In this document: positions 7,491 through 14,888 of the stretch, piece after piece | Position numbering within the stretch: position 1 is the stretch's first letter | Layout: each line of letters opens with the position of its first letter | Assembly (NCBI RefSeq): GCF_019396385.1 | Contig: NZ_JAHKRN010000015.1 | Span: 110,679 to 174,678, forward strand | Source: Nonomuraea harbinensis | Lineage (GTDB): Bacteria > Actinomycetota > Actinomycetes > Streptosporangiales > Streptosporangiaceae | Length of the DNA stretch: 64,000 nt | Direction: 5' to 3' | Notes under the pieces: model-generated | Seen by the model: the letters and a program-made list of their open reading frames with translations, nothing else | The model's database searches: none | Told to the model about the DNA's origin: nothing | Program-made: the position numbers and the translations under genes

Positions 7491-8851
7491 GGAAACGCAG
7501 TCTTCGCTCGCGGCTGACGCTCCTGGTCGCCGCGGCGGTGGCGATAGCCGTCGCGGTCTCCGCCGTGGGCTGCTGGTACTTCGTCCGGCGGGAGCTGTCC
7601 TGGCAGCTCAACCAGTCGCTGCGGGACATCGCCGTGCCGGTCAAGGCCATGCAGGGGGCGGTGCGCAACTGCTCTTCCGAGCCGGCTGCCGCGCTCGACG
7701 GGCACCCGGCGTTCACCGAGCCGATGCAGATCGTCTTCCCCGGCGGCGAGCGCTGCGTCATGGGCAACACCGCGATCAAGGTGACCCCCCACGAGAGGCG
7801 GATCGCGGCCGGCTACTACGGCCAGTGGGAGTTCTACGACGGCCGCGCCGACGACGGCACCCCGCTGCGCGTCTACGTCAGGAACGTGGACGAGAACGCC
7901 GCGTTCGTCGTCGGCAGGCCGGTGGAGGAGATCAACGACACCCTGCGCAGGGTGACGGTCCTGCTGGCCGGCGTCGCCGCGCTCGGCGTGCTGGTCGCCG
8001 CCTCGGTCGGGCTGCTCGTCTCCCGCGCCGCGCTGCGCCCGGTCGGCCGCCTGACCAGGGCCGTCGAGCACATCGCGCAGACCGAGGACCTCGACACCCG
8101 GATCCCGGTCGAGGGCGGCGACGAGATCGCCCGCCTGAGCGCCTCCTTCAACGCGATGACGGCCGCGCTGGCCGGCTCACGCGACCGGCAGCGGCAGCTC
8201 GTCGCCGACGCCGGGCACGAGCTGCGCACCCCGCTCACCACTCTGCGCACCAACATCGACCTGCTGCTGCGCAGCGAGCAGACCGGCCGCAGCCTCGACC
8301 CCGGCGCCAAGGAGCGGCTGCTGGTCAACGTCAAGGCGCAGTTCGCCGAGCTGACCACGCTGGTCGGCGACCTGCTGCAGCTGGCCCGCGGCGACACCGA
8401 CCACGAGCCGCACGCCGAGCTCGCCTTCCAGCAGGTGGTCACCGCCGCGGTGGAGCGGGCGCGGCTGCGCGGCGCCGAGGTCGCCGCCGACCTGGAGCCG
8501 TGGTACGTGGTCGGCGGGGCCGCCTCGCTGGAGCGGGCGGTGCTCAACCTCCTCGACAACGCCGCCAAGTTCAGCCCTGACAGCGAGGTGGAGGTGACCC
8601 TCCGGGACGGCGAGCTGACCGTACGGGACCATGGGCCGGGCATTCCTGAGGAGGAGCTGCCGCACGTGTTCGACCGGTTCTGGCGCTCGCCCTCGGCCCG
8701 GTCGCTGCCGGGCTCCGGGCTGGGCCTGGCCATCGTCCACCAGGCCGTCCAGGAGGTGGGAGGAGAGATCAGGCTCCGCAACGCGGCCGACGGCGGCGTG
8801 GTCGCGACGATGATCCTGCCGGGCACGCCTGCCCCCGGCGCGCGGGCGTGA
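7487..8851 (+). CDS. Sensor histidine kinase (MprB-like)
   Basis: A 454-residue membrane sensor: TM helix at residues 10-32, an extracellular domain of about 125 residues, a second TM helix near 157-180, HAMP, HisKA and HATPase domains. The H box reads DAGHELRTPLTTL with the phosphorylated His near residue 245. The N box NLLDNAAKFS and the G boxes DHGPGIP and GSGLGLAIV are intact, so it should be catalytically competent. Two Cys residues in the extracellular domain (in the NCSSE and ERCVM segments) might form a disulfide. It is translationally coupled to the response regulator. Confidence 0.92.
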   Translation: MRKRSLRSRLTLLVAAAVAIAVAVSAVGCWYFVRRELSWQLNQSLRDIAVPVKAMQGAVRNCSSEPAAALDGHPAFTEPMQIVFPGGERCVMGNTAIKVTPHERRIAAGYYGQWEFYDGRADDGTPLRVYVRNVDENAAFVVGRPVEEINDTLRRVTVLLAGVAALGVLVAASVGLLVSRAALRPVGRLTRAVEHIAQTEDLDTRIPVEGGDEIARLSASFNAMTAALAGSRDRQRQLVADAGHELRTPLTTLRTNIDLLLRSEQTGRSLDPGAKERLLVNVKAQFAELTTLVGDLLQLARGDTDHEPHAELAFQQVVTAAVERARLRGAEVAADLEPWYVVGGAASLERAVLNLLDNAAKFSPDSEVEVTLRDGELTVRDHGPGIPEEELPHVFDRFWRSPSARSLPGSGLGLAIVHQAVQEVGGEIRLRNAADGGVVATMILPGTPAPGARA

Positions 8852-8853
8852 GC

Positions 8854-9120
8854 TCAGGCGGGCAGCGCGGCCAGGAGGAAGGCGAGGCGGGCGGCGGCGG
8901 CCTCCACGTCGTCGGCGGTGCCGAGACGGTAACCCCACGAGGTGATGAAACTTCCATCCTCGGAACAGGTGACACTCTCGGCGAGCGTGGCCGAGAAGCG
9001 GTTGCGCACCGAGACGTAGGCGGGGTCGCTGGCCAGCGACACATGCTGAACCGACAGGTCAGCGTGACGACCCGCATGCCAAGCGAATTGCTCGAGGCAG
9101 AGCGCGGAATCCAGCATCAT
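8854..9120 (-). CDS. Small hypothetical protein (88 aa) next to XRE regulator
   Basis: An 88-residue protein of unrecognised family with two Cys residues (CLEQF, TCSED) and a C-terminal helix rich in Ala and Leu. An almost perfect ribosome site, GGAGGTGATGC, precedes the ATG, so expression is credible. It follows the XRE/DUF5753 gene on the same strand after 69 nt. A CAATTGCGC motif about 58 bp upstream of its start matches those in front of the other two genes of this locus. In related actinomycete loci small accessory proteins act with or against the XRE protein. That role is only inference here. Confidence 0.65.
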   Translation of the reverse strand: MMLDSALCLEQFAWHAGRHADLSVQHVSLASDPAYVSVRNRFSATLAESVTCSEDGSFITSWGYRLGTADDVEAAAARLAFLLAALPA

Positions 9121-9177
9121 GCATCACCTCCGCAACGTCTCGGGCAAAGAATTGCACGATCTTGATGGGAGGGCAAG

Positions 9178-9186
9178 CAATTGCGC
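9178..9186. promoter_or_regulatory. CAATTGCGC motif upstream of the 88-aa gene
   Basis: A nine-base match to the half-site of the palindrome at 10387-10402. It lies in the 69-bp gap between the XRE gene and the 88-aa gene. A weaker 8/10 copy (GAATTGCACG) lies at 9149-9158. Confidence 0.45.
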
Positions 9187-9189
9187 CGG

Positions 9190-10041
9190 TTAATGTGATG
9201 AATGTTTTCGATACTGGTCAAGAACCTTGATGATGATGTCACGGCCAGGTTCGTCGAATTGCGCCGCCTCGGCGAAGTCCTCGAAGGCGTTGGTGTAGAA
9301 GGCGACGTCGTCCGGATCGCGGAAGAGCAGGTCCTTCGTCAGGGTGCCGACGGTGACCAGGGCCTCGTTGAAGATCCAGAAACCGTGCACCGGATTGGCC
9401 GGCAGCTCCCGGGTGAACGGGACGACGCCGAACTCGACGTTGGGCAGCGTGCTGACGGCGAGCAGCCGGTCGAGCTGGCCGCGCATGACGTCGGCCGGGG
9501 CGAGCCGGGTGTGCAGGGCGGCCTCCAGCACGACGAAGCGGAACGTGCGCGAGCGGTCGTAGAGGATCTCCTGGCGCTGCATGCGCACCCGCACCGCCGC
9601 GTCGATCTGGTCGGGCGCGCTGTAGAGGCGCTTGACCTTGCTGAACACGTGGCGCGCGTACTCGGCCGTCTGCAGCAGGCCGACCAGGATGCCCGGCTCG
9701 AAGGCGCGGAACAGCTTGGTGCGCGCCTCCAGGTCGCGCAGGTCCTCCTGGATGGCGGCCAGGCCGCTGCGGTGGCGCTGCTTCCAGCCGTCGTGCCGCT
9801 CCAGCAGCGCGATGGCCTGCGTGATGAGCTCGTCGGTGGTCTCCGGAGAGGCGGACACCGCCTGGGCCCACACCACCACGTCGTCCTCCGACGCCGTCTG
9901 GCGGGCGTTCTCCAGGCGGGAGACCTTGGACGGCTGCCAGCGCAGCCGCTCGGCCAGCTCCTTGCCGGACAGGTGCGCCGACTCGCGCAACTGGCGGAGC
10001 TGGCTGCCGAGGTCGATGCGCGCCTGCTGAAACGAGCTCAC
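9190..10041 (-). CDS. XRE-family regulator with DUF5753 domain (WhiJ/Scr1-like)
   Basis: A 283-residue protein. An XRE helix-turn-helix (residues 10-70, LRQLRESAHLSGKELAERL then QPSKVSRLEN) is followed by a DUF5753 ligand or partner domain (about residues 95-275, LLQTAEYAR and HTRLAP segments). Such proteins are abundant in sporulating actinomycetes and repress local genes together with small acidic partners, as in the WhiJ system. The GTG start at 10041 is supported by the TAGCCT -10 element 8 nt upstream. It sits between two small genes on the same strand. Confidence 0.88.
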   Translation of the reverse strand: MSSFQQARIDLGSQLRQLRESAHLSGKELAERLRWQPSKVSRLENARQTASEDDVVVWAQAVSASPETTDELITQAIALLERHDGWKQRHRSGLAAIQEDLRDLEARTKLFRAFEPGILVGLLQTAEYARHVFSKVKRLYSAPDQIDAAVRVRMQRQEILYDRSRTFRFVVLEAALHTRLAPADVMRGQLDRLLAVSTLPNVEFGVVPFTRELPANPVHGFWIFNEALVTVGTLTKDLLFRDPDDVAFYTNAFEDFAEAAQFDEPGRDIIIKVLDQYRKHSSH

Positions 10042-10049
10042 GTCGCTAG

Positions 10050-10055
10050 AGGCTA
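10050..10055 (-). promoter_or_regulatory. -10 element TAGCCT upstream of the XRE gene
   Basis: On the minus strand TAGCCT lies 8 nt before GTG 10041. This is compatible with leaderless or near-leaderless transcription. The CGCGCAATTG motif lies about 33 bp further upstream. Confidence 0.45.
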
Positions 10056-10087
10056 GACCCGTGATCCCGGATCATGCCAGGCCTGTT

Positions 10088-10097
10088 CGCGCAATTG
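10088..10097. promoter_or_regulatory. CGCGCAATTG motif upstream of the XRE gene
   Basis: An exact 10-base match to the half-site of the palindrome at 10387-10402. It lies in the 59-bp gap before the XRE gene, just upstream of where its -35 region would fall. Confidence 0.5.
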
Positions 10098-10100
10098 TGA

Positions 10101-10361
10101 TCAGCCGGTCGCTGGTCGTGCGGGGGCACTGCCCTGGAAAGCGGTTGCCGTGATTTCGGGCAGGACCCGGGCCGCGATTTCGGTGAGCAGCTCGCGCGGC
10201 ACCTCGACCGCCGTCTCGCCGTCGAGCACGTCACGCAGGTCCGCGAGCGCCTCGGGGTCCGAGACCTGAAGTCCCTGGACGACGATCGTGCCGCGATCCG
10301 TCTCGTAGAGGGTGGGGCAGGCGCCCGCCTCCGACGTGGACCCAAGGAACCGCATCCGCAT
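10101..10361 (-). CDS. Small conserved protein accompanying the XRE/DUF5753 regulator (86 aa)
   Basis: An 86-residue acidic protein beginning MRMRFLGSTSE, followed by a CPTLYETDRGTIVVQG core and a VEVPRELL segment. From memory this pattern (short protein with an LYETDR...VVQG core) recurs beside XRE/DUF5753 genes in actinomycetes. Its biochemical role is unknown. A GGAAGGG ribosome site lies 5 nt before the ATG. It is the first gene of the minus-strand trio and has the perfect CAATTGCGCGCAATTG palindrome immediately upstream. Confidence 0.8.
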   Translation of the reverse strand: MRMRFLGSTSEAGACPTLYETDRGTIVVQGLQVSDPEALADLRDVLDGETAVEVPRELLTEIAARVLPEITATAFQGSAPARPATG

Positions 10362-10386
10362 GACGACCCTTCCCCGAACTACGCGG

Positions 10387-10402
10387 CAATTGCGCGCAAT
10401 TG
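10387..10402. promoter_or_regulatory. 16-bp perfect palindrome CAATTGCGCGCAATTG, likely operator
   Basis: A self-complementary 16-mer located 26-41 bp upstream of the 86-aa gene, in an AT-richer promoter region. Half-sites recur before the XRE gene (10088-10097) and before the 88-aa gene (9178-9186), which suggests one regulator acts on all three. Confidence 0.6.
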
Positions 10403-10457
10403 TACGGTCCGTGGGCTGCCCTGTGATCGTTTTTCGGGAAAATCAGGATATTGGATG

Positions 10458-11480
10458 TTATGTGGGTGATTCGAGAGAGTTGCGCATGATGTGCCCTGCA
10501 CGGGCGAAGAGGTCGAGTGTGGCGGCGTGCAGCAGGTCACCGATGTCCTTGGGGGCTTTCCCGGCGAATGCCCTCGCATGGGTGCCTTCGAGCACGATGC
10601 CCAGCTTGAAGCACGCCATGACCGCGTACCAGTCGATGGCGGACAGATCGCGGTCGGACAGCGCCGCGTAGCAGTCGACGATCTCGCGCGGCGAGGCCAG
10701 GCCGGGGACGTAGCCGTCGGCCATGGGCCACATCGCCACCAGCCAGCCGAGGTCGAGCAGCGGATCGCCGATCGTGCACATCTCCCAGTCGACGATGGCC
10801 GCCACGCGCGGGCCGTCGGGCGCGAACATCAGGTTCGCGAAGTGGAAGTCGCCGTGCATGACCCCCGGCCGGAACGAGGCGGGCCTGTTGCTCTCAAGCC
10901 AGCGCGCCGTCTCCTCCAGGCCGGGGATGTCCGGCCCCGGATAGCCGGCGAGCTCGCCGTAGGAGTCGAGCTCGCGCATCCAGCGCGGCACCTGGCGCTC
11001 CAGGAACCCTTCAGGCCGGCCGAAGCCCGGCAGCAGGCCCGGGTCAACCCGGCCCAGCTCGGCCAGCGCCGAGGCCGCCTCCAGCGCCATCCGGTGGCGG
11101 ATGGCGGCGTCGCTCGCGTGCGGCTCCGGCAGCCCGGTCGAGGGGTTGAACCCGTCGACCGGCTCCATCAGGTAGAAGACCGGCTCCCGCGCGGTCTGCG
11201 CGGCCACCAGCCGGGGCGCCGCGACCGGCGTGTCGCGCAGCGCGGCCAGCACGCGGGCCTCGCGCCGCAGCACCTCGTTGCTCTTGGCCCGCGCGTGCTG
11301 CGGCGGCCTGCGCAGGATGTACGGGACCCCGCCGCGCTCGAAGCGGACCATCACGTTCTGGGTGCCGCCGGAGACCGGCGCGACCGCCGTGATCGGGCCT
11401 CCGGGCAGGCCCTGCTCGTCCATCCAGGCGCCGAGCTCATCGAGGTCGACGGCGCTGACGTCGATATGGGTGGAGGACAT
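10458..11480 (-). CDS. Aminoglycoside-phosphotransferase-fold kinase family protein (ACAD10-like)
   Basis: A 340-residue protein of the APH/choline-kinase fold. The Gly-rich region SGGTQNVMVRF is at about residues 38-48. The catalytic Brenner motif HGDFHFANL (about residue 217) and the metal-binding DWE (about residue 240) are intact. Relatives include the kinase domain of human ACAD10, which phosphorylates hydroxy-acyl-CoA, and many actinomycete proteins of unknown substrate. No antibiotic-resistance context is evident. It lies upstream of, and separate from, the Atu-like operon on the same strand. Confidence 0.82.
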   Translation of the reverse strand: MSSTHIDVSAVDLDELGAWMDEQGLPGGPITAVAPVSGGTQNVMVRFERGGVPYILRRPPQHARAKSNEVLRREARVLAALRDTPVAAPRLVAAQTAREPVFYLMEPVDGFNPSTGLPEPHASDAAIRHRMALEAASALAELGRVDPGLLPGFGRPEGFLERQVPRWMRELDSYGELAGYPGPDIPGLEETARWLESNRPASFRPGVMHGDFHFANLMFAPDGPRVAAIVDWEMCTIGDPLLDLGWLVAMWPMADGYVPGLASPREIVDCYAALSDRDLSAIDWYAVMACFKLGIVLEGTHARAFAGKAPKDIGDLLHAATLDLFARAGHIMRNSLESPT

Positions 11481-11535
11481 GGCCGCCTTTCGACCCGAAT
11501 CACATTCTGGAACGCCTCATCCTAACGCTGCGGAG

Positions 11536-12342
11536 TCAGCCGAGCGCTTGCATGAACGGCAGGAACTGCCGCGACCGGTCGCCGGGCAGGTCGCCGCCCC
11601 GCACCATCAGCGACACCTCCCACGGAGCGCCGACGCCGTGCTCGCCGGCCCACCGCGTCAGGCCGTCCTGTGCCAGGTCGAGGTCCATCCGCACCTCGCC
11701 GCCCGCGTCCAGGGCCAGGTCGCCGATCAGGGCGCGGGCGGTCTCCTCGTCGCGGGCCACGACCGGGCCGATCACCACGTTGTCGTCGTTGCGCCAGCAG
11801 TGGCCGAACCCGCCCTCGGCCACCCGGACCCGCTCCCCGAACCCGTCCATGCGGCGCAGCAGCGCAGACCGGTCCGTGCCGAACACCTCCGCGTCCAGCG
11901 CCAGGATCGCGCCGAGATCCGCCTCCGTGGCGACGCGGGTGCGGCCCGAGGGCTCGCCGCGGAAGACGCCGGTGCGCTTGGCCACCCGGCCGGCCGTGCG
12001 GAACCCGAGGCTCTCGTACAGCGGTCTGCCGTACTCGGTGGCGTGCAGCGACACGACGCGGTCGCCCGCCCGCGCGAGCACGTGCTCCATCAGCCCGCGG
12101 GCCATCCCCTTGCGTGCGTACCTGGCGGCGGTGAGCACCATGCTGACGACCGCGTGGCCGTCGCCGTACCGGGTCAGGACGGTCGTGGAGGCCAGGCCGT
12201 CGCCGTCGGGCGCGTCGATCCCGTACACCTCGCCGACCTCGAACAGCAGCGTCCACTTGTGCCGCTCCGGCAGCCAGCCGCGGTCCTCGGCCAACCGGCC
12301 GCAGTCGTCCAGGTCGTCGAGGGTCAATCGGCGCATCGGCAT
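11536..12342 (-). CDS. GNAT-family N-acetyltransferase (tandem GNAT)
   Basis: A 268-residue protein. The first GNAT domain (residues 1-130) has the acetyl-CoA pyrophosphate loop region in YARKGMARGLMEHV and a YESLGF segment. A second, degenerate half (about 140-265) follows, as in YitH-type tandem GNATs. The substrate is unknown. I chose ATG 12342 because a GAGG ribosome site precedes it and the domain begins right after. The longer start at 12369 adds nine residues without a better ribosome site. It lies downstream of atuA on the same strand with a 42-nt gap. Confidence 0.78.
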   Translation of the reverse strand: MPMRRLTLDDLDDCGRLAEDRGWLPERHKWTLLFEVGEVYGIDAPDGDGLASTTVLTRYGDGHAVVSMVLTAARYARKGMARGLMEHVLARAGDRVVSLHATEYGRPLYESLGFRTAGRVAKRTGVFRGEPSGRTRVATEADLGAILALDAEVFGTDRSALLRRMDGFGERVRVAEGGFGHCWRNDDNVVIGPVVARDEETARALIGDLALDAGGEVRMDLDLAQDGLTRWAGEHGVGAPWEVSLMVRGGDLPGDRSRQFLPFMQALG

Positions 12343-12384
12343 GCCGGTCATCCTCGTGTACGGGGACATACCGGCTCAAATGGT

Positions 12385-14130
12385 TTACACGAGGCGCGCG
12401 GGCACCTCCACCGGGCAGGCACGCAGCTCCTCGCCGAGCGCCTTGGCCTGGGGGTCCATGCGCGGGCTGGCGGCCACACCGCGGCCGAGCAGCCCGTGGA
12501 TCACGAAGTTCAGCGCGTTGAGGTTGGGCAGCGCGTAGCGGTCGACTCGGTACGGGGCCAGCTCGGGCAGCAGGGACTTCAGGCGCTCGGTGGTGAGATG
12601 GGCGGCCAGCCAGGTGTAGCGCTCGGGAGTGGTGGTCCACACGCCCAGGTTGGCGTTGCCGCCCTTGTCACCCGACCGCGCCCCGGCGATCCGCCCCAGC
12701 GGCATCCGCACCGCCGCCTCGCTTCCAGGGATGTCGCCCCCGGACGCGTCTCCGGACGTCACACCGGCTGTGGCCGCGAGGTCGTCGGCCGCGCCGCTCG
12801 GCTGCGGCGGCGAGACGTCCCCGCGAGGTTCCGTCGCGTCCAGCGGGACCCGCTCGCCGTCCACGTACACCTCCGGACGGACCTCCGACGCCGGTACGAG
12901 GACCGGCCAGTACACCCCGTACGGGGACGCCGGGCCTGGAGGGGTGAGACCGTAGAAGCCGGGGTAGCCGGCGAGCCCCGTCTCCACCACGGCGGAGGAG
13001 AACGCCCGGCCCGCCTTGCGCTGGTCGGCGTCCATGACCGTGATCCTGAGCAGGCCGTGGCCGGTGAGCGTGACGTCCACCTGGTCGAAGGAGTCCTTCG
13101 GGATCCGCGCCCAGATCGTCTCCTCCGCCACCCGGGCCTTGTCCTCGATGTCGAGCCCGGTGAGCACGAGGGTCATCGTGTTGCGGTAACCGGCCAGGTA
13201 GTTGACCGCGACCTTGAGCGTGTCAGGCGGCGGCTCGCCGCGGGCGCCCGTGACGCGGACCCGGTCGGGGCCGTCGGACGACAGGGCGACGGTGTCGAAC
13301 CTGGCCACCACGTCGGGGCCGGGGTAGCGCGGGCCCGCGATCTCGTACAGCAGCTGCGCCGTGACCGTGCCCACCGAGACCAGCCCGCCCGTGCCGGGGT
13401 GCTTGGTGATCACGCACGAGCCGTCGGCGTGCAGCTCGGCGATCGGGAAGCCGCAGCGGGCCAGGTCAGGGACGTCCTGGAAGAACGCGTAGTTGCCGCC
13501 CGTCGCCTGGCAGCCGCACTCGATGATGTGGCCGGCGACCACCGATCCCGCCAGCGGGTCGAGATCGGCGGGCCCCCACCCGTACCGCCAGATGCCCGGA
13601 CCCGTCACCAGGGCCGCGTCCGTGACGCGGCCGGTCACCACGACGTCGGCGCCCGCCGACAGGGCGGCGGCGATCGGCCGGCCGCCCAGGTAGGCGTTGG
13701 CCGTGAGCGGGGTGGCCGTCAGCCGCTCGCCGGTGTCGGCGTTGACCAGGTCCAGGTCGCGGCCGGTGACATCGTCGCCGGTGACGTGCGCGACCCTGGG
13801 GGAGAGGCCGAGCCGGGCGGCGAGCTCGCGCACCGCGTCGGCGCAGCCCGCCGGGTCGAGGCCGCCCGCGTTGGACACGATCTTGATGCCGCGCTCCAGG
13901 CAGGCGCCGAGGACGTCCTCCAGCTGACGCAGGAACGTCGGCGCGTAGCCGGGCCGGCCCTTGAGCCGGTTACCGGCCAGGATGAGCATGGTCAGCTCGG
14001 CCAGCCAGTCGCCGGTGAGCACGTCGATCGGGCCGCCCTCGACCATCTCGCGGGCCGCCGACAGCCGGTCGCCGTAGAAGCCGCTGCAGTTGGCCACCCG
14101 GAGCACAGAGTGGTCCACCGGGTGGCTCAC
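12385..14130 (-). CDS. Acyclic terpene utilization AtuA family protein
   Basis: A 581-residue protein with the AtuA N-terminal domain (residues 1-430, opening VLRVANCSGFYGDR and containing GRVTDAALV and GGNYAFF segments). A separate C-terminal AtuA-like domain (about 475-580, RIAGARSGDKGGNANLGVW) follows a Ser/Gly/Pro-rich linker. AtuA is required for citronellol/geraniol breakdown in Pseudomonas but its exact reaction is not established. The GTG start at 14130 overlaps the hydratase stop by 4 bp. It is the last gene of a TetR - carboxylase beta - carboxylase alpha - hydratase - AtuA operon. Confidence 0.9.
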   Translation of the reverse strand: MSHPVDHSVLRVANCSGFYGDRLSAAREMVEGGPIDVLTGDWLAELTMLILAGNRLKGRPGYAPTFLRQLEDVLGACLERGIKIVSNAGGLDPAGCADAVRELAARLGLSPRVAHVTGDDVTGRDLDLVNADTGERLTATPLTANAYLGGRPIAAALSAGADVVVTGRVTDAALVTGPGIWRYGWGPADLDPLAGSVVAGHIIECGCQATGGNYAFFQDVPDLARCGFPIAELHADGSCVITKHPGTGGLVSVGTVTAQLLYEIAGPRYPGPDVVARFDTVALSSDGPDRVRVTGARGEPPPDTLKVAVNYLAGYRNTMTLVLTGLDIEDKARVAEETIWARIPKDSFDQVDVTLTGHGLLRITVMDADQRKAGRAFSSAVVETGLAGYPGFYGLTPPGPASPYGVYWPVLVPASEVRPEVYVDGERVPLDATEPRGDVSPPQPSGAADDLAATAGVTSGDASGGDIPGSEAAVRMPLGRIAGARSGDKGGNANLGVWTTTPERYTWLAAHLTTERLKSLLPELAPYRVDRYALPNLNALNFVIHGLLGRGVAASPRMDPQAKALGEELRACPVEVPARLV

Positions 14131-14888
14131 GGGACCCAGCGGGGCGGGCGCTTGTCCATGAAGGCGGCGATGCCCTCCTGGCCCTCCTCGGAGGTGAACC
14201 GCTCGGCCGACAGGGCGGCCATCCGGCGCACGCCCTCCTCGAACGACACCCCCGGCAGCTCGCAGAGCAGCATCTTGGTGATCGCCAGCGACTCGGGGCC
14301 GCCCTTGACCAGCATGCCGGTGTAGTGGCGCACGGTCGCGTCCAGCTCCGCCTCGGGCACCGCCCGGTTGAGCAGGCCGATCTCCACCGCCCTGGCCGCG
14401 TCGAACACCTCGCCGGTCAAGAGGTACTCCGACGCCGCCCGCGGGTTCACCTTGCGCAGCACCGGCACCGCGATCATGGCGGGCACCACGCCGAGCCGCA
14501 CCTCCGAGAACGCGAACGACGCCGTGTCGGGCGCGATCGCGACGTCGCACGCCGTCACCAGGCCGATGCCGCCCGCGCGGGCGGTGCCGTTGAGGCGGCA
14601 GACCACCGGCTTCGGGCTGTGCCAGATCATGGTCAGGATGTCCGGCAGCGACGTGGTCACCGGCGCGGCGCCCGGGTCGCGCTGCTCCTTCAGGTCCGCG
14701 CCCGAGCAGAACACCGGACCCGTGCCCGTCAGCACGATCACCCGCGCCGCGTCGTCGGCGATCGCCTGCTTCAGGTGGGACTCCAGGTCGCCCAGCAGCC
14801 TGGTGGACAACGCGTTGCGGTTCTTCGGCGAGTCCAGGGTCACGGTCGCGACCCCGTGCTCAAGGTCGCTGTGCACCAGCTCCGTCAT
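14127..14888 (-). CDS. Enoyl-CoA hydratase/isomerase family protein
   Basis: A 253-residue crotonase-fold enzyme. The oxyanion-hole segments are FCSGADLKE (about residue 60) and GTARAGGIGLVTACDVAIA (about 105-120). The usual second catalytic Glu region reads FSEVRLGVVPA. In this operon it would hydrate the product of the biotin-dependent carboxylase, by analogy to AtuE (isohexenylglutaconyl-CoA hydratase), LiuC (methylglutaconyl-CoA hydratase) or EchA7. ATG 14888 has a GGGAG site 7 nt upstream; GTG 14894 is an alternative. The gene overlaps the end of the carboxylase alpha gene by about 29 bp. Confidence 0.88.
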   Translation of the reverse strand: MTELVHSDLEHGVATVTLDSPKNRNALSTRLLGDLESHLKQAIADDAARVIVLTGTGPVFCSGADLKEQRDPGAAPVTTSLPDILTMIWHSPKPVVCRLNGTARAGGIGLVTACDVAIAPDTASFAFSEVRLGVVPAMIAVPVLRKVNPRAASEYLLTGEVFDAARAVEIGLLNRAVPEAELDATVRHYTGMLVKGGPESLAITKMLLCELPGVSFEEGVRRMAALSAERFTSEEGQEGIAAFMDKRPPRWVP

